Below are positions 1 through 6,800 of a DNA stretch of 11,722 nt, in pieces. Every line of letters starts with the position of its first letter. Position 1 is the stretch's first letter. The notes below the pieces were generated by a model. The model was given only the letters and a program-made list of their open reading frames with translations, made no database searches and was not told where the DNA came from. The stretch is from Oscillospiraceae bacterium (GTDB lineage Bacteria; Bacillota; Clostridia; Oscillospirales; Oscillospiraceae), in the NCBI GenBank assembly GCA_017400415.1, contig JAFPTE010000046.1, positions 1-11,722 on the forward strand. The letters run 5' to 3'. Made by a program: the position numbers and the translations under genes.

Positions 1-113
1 CGGAGGGCCCTGGAGATAAGGGCAAGTGCGCCGTTTTTCTCCTGCTCCGTGGCCTGGGTCAGCTTGTACGAAGCGGCCTTTGCCCGGGCTCCCAGGCTTT
101 CAAGCTCTGTCAT
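1..113 (-). CDS. proA: Glutamate-5-semialdehyde dehydrogenase (gamma-glutamyl phosphate reductase), N-terminal fragment
   Basis: Only the first 37 codons are in the window; the gene continues off the left edge. The visible protein begins MTELESLGARAKAASYKL and continues with a helical, Lys/Ala/Glu-rich stretch, which matches the usual N-terminus of ProA. The family reduces gamma-glutamyl phosphate to glutamate-5-semialdehyde with NADPH, the second step of proline synthesis. The ATG lies inside the 3' end of proB (14-nt overlap) and is preceded by a strong GGGAGGT site, so translation is probably coupled to proB. The call rests on the N-terminal similarity and on the standard proB-proA order. 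The catalytic cysteine and NADP-binding regions are outside the window. Confidence 0.85.
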   Translation of the reverse strand, partial: MTELESLGARAKAASYKLTQATEQEKNGALALISRAL

Positions 114-900
114 ATTTTTTACCTCCCAAAAATCTTGTGCCCACAGCCTTGCCGTCAATAATGTCATAGAGAGACTCAGGCCTTGAGCCGTTGGTGATTA
201 CCATATCGAAGCCGCTGTCCATGGCGATTTTTGCGGCGTTCAGCTTTGTGACCATGCCTCCGGTGCCACGCCAGCCGCCGGCGCCGCCGGCCATTTCCAG
301 AATCTCCGGCGTGAGAGCAGGCACGGTGTGAAGGAGCTTTGCCTCCGGGTGAAGCTTGGGGTCTGCTTCGTAGAGACCGTCAATATCGCTGAACAGCACC
401 AGAAGGTCTGCCCCGCAGAGGGAGGCCACTATGGCGGACAGAGTGTCGTTGTCGCCGAGAATCTTGCTTTCGCCGGTCTCAATCTCGGCAGAGGAGACCG
501 AGTCGTTTTCGTTCACCACGGGTATAACACCCATTGAGAGCAGGGCCTCAAAGGTCTGGCGGAGGTGGCCTGCCCGTTCCTCGTCCTTGACGTCCTGCCC
601 GGTAAGCAATATCTGCGCCACGGTGCAGCCGTATTCGGAGAACAGCTTGTCGTAGATATGCATGATGCCGCATTGGCCAACGGCGGCGGCAGCCTGCTTG
701 AATCTTAATTCTGTTGGGCGGCTTTTAAGGCCCAGCTTACCGGTGCCTACGGCAATTGCGCCGGAGGAAACAAGGATTATATCCTCTCCGCGGCCTCTCA
801 GATCCCCCAGAACCCGGGCAAGTCTGTCCATGCTTTTGAAGTTTATGGCCCCGGAGCTGTGGGTAAGGGTGGAGGTGCCGACCTTAACAACTGTTTTCAT
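100..900 (-). CDS. proB: Glutamate 5-kinase, short form without PUA domain
   Basis: This enzyme phosphorylates L-glutamate with ATP to gamma-glutamyl phosphate, the committed and normally proline-inhibited step of proline synthesis in the cytoplasm. The 266-residue protein is a single amino-acid-kinase domain. Visible motifs are KVGTST (6-11, with Lys6), VSSGAIAVG (44-52), NENDSV (130-135), GDND (149-152), SDIDGLYEADP (171-181) and GTGGM followed by Lys219 (212-219). The protein ends shortly after the kinase fold, so the C-terminal PUA domain of the roughly 367-residue E. coli enzyme is absent; such short forms are known in some Bacillota. I chose the ATG at 900 because AGGTGA lies just upstream (905-910). 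An in-frame ATG at 936 overlaps the predicted -10 box and would add 12 residues unlike the family. It overlaps proA by 14 nt, and the pair forms an operon. Confidence 0.95.
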   Translation of the reverse strand: MKTVVKVGTSTLTHSSGAINFKSMDRLARVLGDLRGRGEDIILVSSGAIAVGTGKLGLKSRPTELRFKQAAAAVGQCGIMHIYDKLFSEYGCTVAQILLTGQDVKDEERAGHLRQTFEALLSMGVIPVVNENDSVSSAEIETGESKILGDNDTLSAIVASLCGADLLVLFSDIDGLYEADPKLHPEAKLLHTVPALTPEILEMAGGAGGWRGTGGMVTKLNAAKIAMDSGFDMVITNGSRPESLYDIIDGKAVGTRFLGGKKYDRA

Positions 901-926
901 TCCATCACCTGTGCTCTTTTTTACTG

Positions 927-955
927 AATATAGCACATTAAAGCGCTGAATTCAA
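927..955 (-). promoter_or_regulatory. Predicted sigma-A promoter of proBA
   Basis: Read on the minus strand there is a -35 box TTGAAT (plus positions 950-955), a 17-bp spacer, and an extended -10 TGCTATATT (hexamer at 927-932). Transcription would start near 920, about 20 nt ahead of the proB ATG at 900. No attenuator or T-box-like structure fits in such a short leader. This is a motif-based prediction. Confidence 0.6.
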
Positions 956-963
956 GGAGGTAA

Positions 964-1002
964 ATGGCCAGATACCCCAAATTTTCCAAAAAGAGCAAAT
1001 AA
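964..1002 (+). CDS. Possible 12-codon mini-ORF in the proB/lrp divergent region
   Basis: An AAGGAGG site (954-960) stands three bases before an ATG that opens a 12-codon frame ending in TAA, encoding the basic peptide MARYPKFSKKSK. The match to the anti-Shine-Dalgarno sequence is excellent, although the spacing is short. I see no convincing plus-strand promoter ahead of it, and the candidate promoter of the regulator gene lies downstream of it. The AAGGAGG also overlaps the -35 box of the opposite-strand proB promoter, so the purine tract may be coincidental. I do not recognise the peptide. It could be a leader peptide on a longer transcript, or nothing. Confidence 0.2.
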   Translation: MARYPKFSKKSK

Positions 1003-1006
1003 CCTA

Positions 1007-1035
1007 TTTTCAAATCGCAGAATTTGTAGTATATT
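1007..1035 (+). promoter_or_regulatory. Predicted sigma-A promoter of the lrp-aminotransferase-ispE operon
   Basis: A -35 box TTTTCA (1007-1012), a 17-bp spacer and a -10 box TATATT (1030-1035) lie ahead of the regulator gene. Transcription would start near 1042, with a leader of about 24 nt containing GGAGG (1054-1058). A small inverted repeat, CAAAT at 1011-1015 and ATTTG at 1022-1026, sits inside the spacer. It could be part of an autoregulatory operator, but it is short. The -35 match is only 4 of 6. Confidence 0.5.
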
Positions 1036-1065
1036 TATAGAGTATTTTATTTTGGAGGCGTCTTT

Positions 1066-1545
1066 ATGAACGATATTCTGAAGCTCCTGGAAGAGGATTG
1101 CCGCTACACGCCGGACCAGATAGCCGCCATGACGGGCCGGACCGCAGAGGAGGTCAGCAAGGCTATTGATAAGCTTCGTGAGGACGGCGTCATTAACGGT
1201 TACACCGCTCTCATTGACTGGGAAAAAACAGATGCCGATACGGTGACTGCGTTTATCGAGGTCAAAATCACGCCCCAGCGGGATGACGGCTTTGACCGTA
1301 TAGCCAAGCGCATATATCAGTACGACGAGGTGGAGAGCCTTTATCTTATGAGCGGAGCCTTTGACTTCGCCGTTATAGTAACGGGCCGCTCCCTCAAGGA
1401 TGTGAGCCAGTTCGTTTCCCTTAAGCTGGCGCCCATCGACGGGGTCATTTCCACCGCTACCCACTTTATCATGAAGCGGTATAAGGATAAGCACCGCATC
1501 TTCTCCAAAAAGCCCGTTGAGGAAGAAAGGGTGCTGTTCGTATGA
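1066..1545 (+). CDS. Lrp/AsnC-family transcriptional regulator
   Basis: This is a predicted amino-acid-responsive DNA-binding protein of 159 residues, a normal length for the family. An N-terminal winged helix-turn-helix (about residues 1-45, with the recognition helix around RTAEEVSKAIDKLRED) is followed by an RAM effector and oligomerisation domain (about 60-138). The RAM domain includes the typical SGAFDFAVIVTG strand-turn at 96-107. Such proteins usually form octameric assemblies and respond to an amino acid. The ATG at 1066 has GGAGG seven bases upstream. Its stop overlaps the next start (ATGA, 1542-1545), so it is translationally coupled to an aminotransferase. The pair resembles AlaR-AlaT (YugG-YugH) of Bacillus subtilis, where the regulator controls its own transaminase operon; assigning that role here is inference. 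It is divergent from proBA, so an effect on proBA cannot be excluded. Confidence 0.92.
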   Translation: MNDILKLLEEDCRYTPDQIAAMTGRTAEEVSKAIDKLREDGVINGYTALIDWEKTDADTVTAFIEVKITPQRDDGFDRIAKRIYQYDEVESLYLMSGAFDFAVIVTGRSLKDVSQFVSLKLAPIDGVISTATHFIMKRYKDKHRIFSKKPVEEERVLFV

Positions 1546-2720
1546 TTGATTATGAGCGCCTGATGTCATCCAGCGTGCGGAGCCTTAAGCCCTCCGGCAT
1601 ACGCCGCTTCTTTGACATTCTGGAAAACATGCACGACCCGTCGGCCATTTCCCTTGGCATCGGCGAGCCGGATTTTGTCACGCCCTGGCACATCCGTGAG
1701 GCGGGAATATACTCCCTGGAGCAGGGCTTTACCAAGTACACCGGCAATGCAGGCCTGAAGGCTCTGCGAGCCGAGACTTCAAACTACTTAAAGCGCCGCT
1801 TTGATCTGAGCTATGACCCGGATGGAGAGATATTCATCACCGTGGGCGGAAGCGAGGCCATCGATCTGTGCGTCCGTGCCCTGGTCGAGGCAGGGGATGA
1901 GGTCATTGTTCCCGTGCCCTCCTTCGTCTGCTACGGGCCCCTGGTTACCATGTCCTCCGGCACTCCTGTCTATGTGGAGACGAAGGCCGAAAACGAATTC
2001 CGGCTTACTGCCCGGGAACTCCGTGAGGCAATAACCCCCAGGACTAAGCTCCTTATTCTGCCTTTCCCCAATAATCCCACCGGCGCCGTTATGGAGAGAA
2101 AGGACCTGCTGGCAATTGAGGAGGTCCTTCGTGGAACGGATATCATGATTCTTTCCGATGAGATTTACTCCGAGCTCAGCTATGGCATCCACCACACCTC
2201 TCCCGCAAATATTGACGGCCTTAAGGAGCGCACCCTTGTTGTAAACGGCTTCTCCAAGGCCTTTGCCATGACCGGCTGGCGCCTGGGCTACGTATGCGGC
2301 CCCAAGCCCCTGCTGCGTCAGATGGTGAAGATACATCAGTACGGCATTATGTCTGCGCCTACCACAAGCCAGTACGCCGCCATTGAGGCCCTGAAAAACG
2401 GCGACGATGACATTGAAATGATGCGGGAGAGCTATGACCGCCGGAGAAAGCTTATGCTGAAAAGGCTCCGGGATATGGGCCTTGAATGCTTTGAGCCCAA
2501 GGGAGCTTTCTATATGTTCCCTTCCATAAAATCCACCGGCATGACCTCCGATGAGTTCTGCACCCGCTTCCTGGAGGAGGAAAAGGTTGCGGTAATCCCC
2601 GGCACTGCCTTCGGGCAGGGCGGCGAGGGCTTTGTGCGTATGTGCTATGCAGCCTCCGTGGAGAACATAGAGGCGGCAATGGACCGCATGAAGCGCTTCC
2701 TGGAGAGAGTGAGAAAATGA
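1542..2720 (+). CDS. PLP-dependent aminotransferase, class I/II (AlaT/PatA-like)
   Basis: This is a fold-type I pyridoxal-phosphate aminotransferase of 392 residues, the usual length for the class. Visible landmarks are the SLGIGEPDF substrate-binding segment (37-45), NNPTG (177-181, with Asn178 contacting PLP), SDEIYSEL (205-212, with Asp206 and Tyr209), and the Schiff-base lysine Lys239 in GFSKAFAMTGWRLGY. Arg366 in GFVRMCYA is the expected alpha-carboxylate-binding arginine. The amino donor cannot be read from sequence. Pairing with an Lrp-type regulator recalls the B. subtilis alanine transaminase AlaT, but aspartate or aromatic transaminase activity is equally compatible. The start overlaps the regulator stop by 4 nt, and its own stop overlaps the ispE start in the same way, so all three are probably made from one transcript. 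All key residues are present. Confidence 0.93.
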   Translation: MIDYERLMSSSVRSLKPSGIRRFFDILENMHDPSAISLGIGEPDFVTPWHIREAGIYSLEQGFTKYTGNAGLKALRAETSNYLKRRFDLSYDPDGEIFITVGGSEAIDLCVRALVEAGDEVIVPVPSFVCYGPLVTMSSGTPVYVETKAENEFRLTARELREAITPRTKLLILPFPNNPTGAVMERKDLLAIEEVLRGTDIMILSDEIYSELSYGIHHTSPANIDGLKERTLVVNGFSKAFAMTGWRLGYVCGPKPLLRQMVKIHQYGIMSAPTTSQYAAIEALKNGDDDIEMMRESYDRRRKLMLKRLRDMGLECFEPKGAFYMFPSIKSTGMTSDEFCTRFLEEEKVAVIPGTAFGQGGEGFVRMCYAASVENIEAAMDRMKRFLERVRK

Positions 2721-3601
2721 TATTTCCCGTAACGGTCACCGAGAAGGCCCATGCAAAAGTCAATCTGTCTCTGGACGTTCTCGGTAAGCGGCCGGACGGA
2801 TATCACGATATGAAGCTCATATTCCAGTCGGTCTCGCTCCATGACGACGTCACCCTGAAGCTGACGTCCGGCAGCGGAAATATTTCCGTTGAAACCGACA
2901 AGGAATTCATTCCCGGGGGCGAAAAGAATCTGGGCTATTCTGCCTGCAGGGCCTTTTTCCGGGCTACGGGTATAAGCAATGTGGACGTGAGCCTTTCCAT
3001 AGTGAAGCGCATACCCGTCTGCGCCGGACTGGGAGGCGGCAGCTCCGACGCCGCTGCTGTGCTCAGGGCATTAAACCGTGCTCTTGAGTCACCTCTGAGC
3101 ACAGAAGAGCTCCGCCGGGCAGCAAAGACCGTGGATTCGGACTCTGCCTTTTGCGTCAGCGGCGGCACAGCTCTGGGCTATGGCAGGGGAACGGAGCTGA
3201 GGCGTCTTAAACCCCTGATGGATTGCGGCATAGTTATCCTTAAGCCTGCCTTTTCCGTTTCCACGCCGGCACTGTTTTCAAGGCTGGACAGCGTCAAGGT
3301 AAAAGTAAGACCGGACACTGACGGGCTTATCTCCGCCATAGAGGCCGGGGACTATACGGGTACCGCCCGGCGTGTTTTCAACGTTTTTGAGGAGGCGCTG
3401 CCGCCGGCGGAAAAACGGACAGTGGAGGAGGCCAAGAGCCTTCTTTATGACCTGGGAGCGGACAGCGCCGCCATGACCGGCACAGGCTCCGCTGTTTTCG
3501 GCCTGTTTTCCCACAAGGAGCTTGGAAGAAAAGCTGCGGAAACAGCTCAAAACAAGGCTTTTGAGGCTTTTTTCACGGAACCTGTGGGATATATTGAATG
3601 A
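2717..3601 (+). CDS. ispE: 4-diphosphocytidyl-2-C-methyl-D-erythritol kinase (CDP-ME kinase)
   Basis: This GHMP-family kinase phosphorylates CDP-methylerythritol at the 2-hydroxyl using ATP, the fourth step of the MEP route to isopentenyl diphosphate. The 294-residue protein has AHAKVNLSLDV at 11-21 (Lys14 corresponds to the conserved active-site lysine), the glycine-rich ATP loop PVCAGLGGGSSDAAA (100-114), and the C-terminal MTGTGSAVFGLF (253-264). The likely catalytic aspartate is Asp142 in DSDSAFCVSGG; the family usually reads DVPF here, so the neighbouring Val-Pro is Ser-Ala. I chose the ATG at 2717 because it overlaps the aminotransferase stop as ATGA, has GGAGAG about nine bases upstream, and begins at the family N-terminus. 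A longer frame opens at 2642 but would add 25 unrelated residues inside the aminotransferase gene. Its presence implies that the organism uses the MEP pathway. Confidence 0.95.
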   Translation: MIFPVTVTEKAHAKVNLSLDVLGKRPDGYHDMKLIFQSVSLHDDVTLKLTSGSGNISVETDKEFIPGGEKNLGYSACRAFFRATGISNVDVSLSIVKRIPVCAGLGGGSSDAAAVLRALNRALESPLSTEELRRAAKTVDSDSAFCVSGGTALGYGRGTELRRLKPLMDCGIVILKPAFSVSTPALFSRLDSVKVKVRPDTDGLISAIEAGDYTGTARRVFNVFEEALPPAEKRTVEEAKSLLYDLGADSAAMTGTGSAVFGLFSHKELGRKAAETAQNKAFEAFFTEPVGYIE

Positions 3602-3623
3602 AATCTTCGATTTGGGCGATAAT
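3594..3623 (+). promoter_or_regulatory. Candidate promoter for the small protein-addB-addA operon
   Basis: TTGAAT (3594-3599), which overlaps the ispE stop codon, is followed after 18 bp by GATAAT (3618-3623), a 5-of-6 match to the -10 consensus. Transcription would start near 3630. The -10 box lies in the left arm of a perfect inverted repeat, which would suit repressor control. Read-through from the ispE operon is the alternative source of transcription. Confidence 0.4.
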
Positions 3624-3640
3624 GTGTATGCATTATCGCC
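3615..3640 (+). repeat. Perfect 10-bp inverted repeat between ispE and the small gene
   Basis: The arms GGCGATAATG (3615-3624) and CATTATCGCC (3631-3640) are exact reverse complements around a 6-nt centre; a G-U pair could extend the stem to 11. In RNA this would be a stable hairpin just before the GGAGG (3647-3651) of the small gene. No uridine tract follows (TTAATTGG), so it is not a standard intrinsic terminator. It could be a DNA operator, because the left arm contains a candidate -10 box, or an RNA processing or stability element. Confidence 0.75.
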
Positions 3641-3656
3641 TTAATTGGAGGTTTTT

Positions 3657-3872
3657 ATGTACAGAAAAGCTTTTATAATCGCTCTTGCGGCGGCAGTTTT
3701 GGTTTGCTTCGCTCTCGGCATATTCAGCCCGGAGCCCTCCTCTGCGTGGTTTTTCCCCATGTTTTCCCTGGAGGATTACTACGTGGAGAACGATACCGGA
3801 ACCGACACTGTTATCAGCCTCAGATTTTTCGGCGGCAGTTTTTGGGAATTCATTAAATCAGTTTTTCGGTGA
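3657..3872 (+). CDS. Small predicted membrane or secreted protein, unknown function
   Basis: I do not recognise this 71-residue protein. It starts MYRK and continues with a hydrophobic stretch at about 5-23 (AFIIALAAAVLVCFALGIF) that could be a single N-terminal membrane anchor or an uncleaved signal. About 48 mostly polar and aromatic residues follow, ending in a Trp/Phe-rich helix-like tail (SFWEFIKSVFR). The Cys in the hydrophobic part lacks a proper lipobox, since Val precedes it. The ATG at 3657 has GGAGG five bases upstream; a TTG at 3645 is in frame but overlaps that site. The stop lies 4 nt before the addB ATG, so translation of the two is probably coupled. The strong ribosome site, the coherent hydrophobic N-terminus and the tight spacing argue that it is real. 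Its role is unknown, and a link to AddAB is positional only. Confidence 0.7.
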   Translation: MYRKAFIIALAAAVLVCFALGIFSPEPSSAWFFPMFSLEDYYVENDTGTDTVISLRFFGGSFWEFIKSVFR

Positions 3873-3876
3873 TATT

Positions 3877-6800
3877 ATGAAGCTAATTTTAGGCAGGGCC
3901 GGGTCCGGCAAAACCTCCAGAATTCTGGAGCTTATAAATGAGAGAGTTTCTCAGCATCTGGCGGGGAACATCTATATCGTCCCGGAGCAGTACAGCCACG
4001 ATGCGGAACGGGAGCTGGCGGAGTCCTGCCCGCCGGAGGGGCCTCTTTATGCCGAGGTCCTGAGCTTCACAAGGCTTTCTGCCAGGATCTCGGCGGAAAT
4101 CGGAGGCCTTGCGGACCGCATGATTGACAAGGGAGGGAAGACCCTTGCCATGAGCAGGGCGCTGTACACCGCCTCTCCCATGCTCAACGTTTATTCCCTC
4201 GGCAAAAACAAATCGGATTTTCTCGGCAGTCTTATTGAGACCTATGAGGAGCTGCGTTCCTCCTGTATCTCTCCCGGGGATCTTGCCCGGGTGAGTCCCG
4301 AAGCGGAAGGTGAGCTTAAGGAGAAGCTCTTTGAGCTGTCCATTATCTTTGAAAACTATGAATCCATTAAGGAGCAGAGCGGCCTTGACTCCGGCGACAG
4401 GCTTCAGCGCCTGGCGGAGGGAATAGCGGAAAGCTCCCTTGGACAGGGCTATGCATGCTTCCTGGACGGCTTTACCGATTTTACCGCTCAGGAGCTGGAG
4501 ATTATCGACGAGCTTATGCACTGCGGCTGCCAGGTCACTGTTTCCTTATCCGCTGACGATATGCTGGAGCCCTCCATGGCTCTGTCCCTGGGCGTTTCCA
4601 CCGCTCGGAGGCTTATGACAATGGCTTCTGCACGGGGGCAGAAATGCGAAATTGAGTTTCTGGAGCCCAGGGAAAAGGACCGTGACCCGGCCCTGAGGTA
4701 TATGGAGCAGGTCCTGCTGGACAGGACAAATTCTCCCTATGAGGGTCCGAATGCGCCGATATCCGTGGTTGCAGTCGCCAACGCCTATGAGGAGTGCTGC
4801 GCTGCCGCCGGCAGGGTTCTGGAGCTTGTGCAGAAGGGCGCACGCTTTCGGGATATCGCCGTCGTTTCCTCACAGTGGGAGGAATATGCGGCCATGGCGG
4901 CGGGGGTCTTTGAGAAATTCGGCATTCCGGTAAACACCACGGAGAAGGAGGGCATTCTGACAAAGCCCGTCCTTTGCTACCTGACCTCCGCCCTGGAGAT
5001 TATTACCGAGGGCTGGAGCTATGATTCGGTCATGCGCTTTCTGAAAACCGGCCTTACCGGCGTTTCGGATGACGACCGGGATATTTTTGAGAATTACATA
5101 CTGAAGTGGAATATGAGAGGCATAGGCGCCTATACGGGAGAGAACTGGAAAATGCCCCCGGGAGGCTTTTCCGAGCATGTGTCCCAGGAGGATATCTGCG
5201 CCCTGGAACGGATTAATAAGGTCCGTGTGAGCTTCTCAGAGCCCCTTGCGGCCTTTGACAGGGCCTTTAAGGAGGCAAATACCGCTTTCCTTCGCATCTG
5301 CAGCATATATGACTTTATGGAGAGCACGGACCTCTACAATCTGCTGCGCCGGAAGGTGGAGGAGCTTGAGACTCAGGGCCTTCTGAGACAGGCTGACGAG
5401 TATTCCCAGCTCTGGGATATCCTGTTGGGAGCGCTGGAGGAGAGTGCGGCCATTCTGGGCGATGCGGAGCTTGAGCCGGAGGAGCTGGTGCGGCTTATAA
5501 GCCTTGTGCTGGAGCAGTTTGACGTGGCCACGATCCCCTCAAGCCAGGACGCCGTAGGCTGCGGAGATATGAGCCGCATGCGGGGAAGAGGAATAAGGCA
5601 CCTTATCGTTCTGGGCGCAACGGATACCGCTCTGCCCAAAAACACCGAGAGGCATGACCTTATCGGGGAAGAGGATCGGCGTACCCTCAAAGGCCTGGGG
5701 CTTGAGCTTCCGGACCGGCGGGACGACAGCCTTGCCCGGGAGCTGGGGCTTGTCTACTCATCACTGACAATGCCGAAGGATTCGCTGATGCTGACTTACC
5801 CTGTTCAGAGCCGCAGGTCCTACGTGGTCACAAGGCTTATGAGCGTTTTCTCATTGGATGAGAAGCCTCTTGACCGGACAGCCTTCATTTCTGCCCGTGA
5901 GCCTGCACTGGAGCTTGCTGCATCAGGGGGTAATGAGCGCTGGGCCCTGGCCGCCAGAAGGTATTTTGAGGAGAGCCCGGAGGGGAAGGCTTCCCTTGCC
6001 AAGCTTGAAAATGCCGCAAAAATGCCCAGGGGCAGACTTACAAGGATGACTGCCGAGAGGCTTTACGGCAGGGAAATCAATATTTCGGCTTCAAGACTTG
6101 ACAAGTTTTACTCCTGCAGATACTCATATTTCCTCAAATACGGGCTGAAGCTCAACAGGCGCGATAAGGCCGGGCTGGACGCACCGGAGACCGGAACCTT
6201 TATCCATTACGTTCTGGAAAAAACCGCCGGGCAGGTCCATGACCTGGGCGGCTTTAAGGAAGTCGGCGACAGCGAGCTTCTTGAGCTCAGCCGGAAATAC
6301 TGCCGGGAGTATGCAGATATAAAGCTCGGCGGCCTGGAGGGCAAGACCGGCAGATTCAAGTATCTGTTCAGCAGACTTTCTGAGGATGCGGGGAAGATTG
6401 TTCTCACTCTGGCTGAGGAAATGCGCAGGTCCAGCTTTGAGCCTCTGGCCTTTGAGCTGAGCTTTGCAAAAAACGGCGACCTGCCGCCCGTTGAGCTGGC
6501 GGGAGAGGAGGGGTCAGTCCGCATTAACGGCATAGCCGACCGGGTGGATGGCTGGGTACACAAGGGAAAGCTGTACCTCAGGGTCGTGGATTACAAGACC
6601 GGCAAAAAGTCCTTCAAGCTCTCTGACGTGAGCTGCGGAATGGGACTTCAGATGCTGATTTATCTCTTTGCCCTTCAGAAGGAGGGCGGAGAAAAATACG
6701 GCATGGATATCGTGCCTGCCGGCGTTATTTATGCACCTGCCAGGGATGAGGTCATTGCCGCCGACCACAGGCTTACGGATGAGGAGCTCAGCGCAGAAAG

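Noticed and set aside
898..936. Upstream in-frame ATG for proB at 936
   Set aside because: It coincides with the predicted -10 region, has no ribosome site, and adds 12 residues not typical of ProB; the ATG at 900 has AGGTGA.
1011..1026. CAAAT/ATTTG inverted repeat as an Lrp operator
   Set aside because: Five-base arms in AT-rich sequence are expected by chance; mentioned only as a possibility under the promoter.
952..1569. Long minus-strand open frame opposite the Lrp-family gene
   Set aside because: The plus-strand frame encodes a complete Lrp/AsnC protein with promoter and ribosome site; the opposite frame shows no motifs and is a GC-driven shadow.
2642..2716. N-terminal extension of ispE inside the aminotransferase gene
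   Set aside because: The extension has no family similarity, while the ATG at 2717 has the ATGA coupling and a ribosome site.
3615..3640. The inverted repeat as an intrinsic terminator after ispE
   Set aside because: The stem is good but TTAATTGG follows instead of a T run, so it does not fit a standard terminator.
3685..3876. N-terminal extension of addB starting at 3685
   Set aside because: AddB proteins start at the MxxxLGRAGSGKT segment. The extension is a shadow frame of the small membrane-protein gene.
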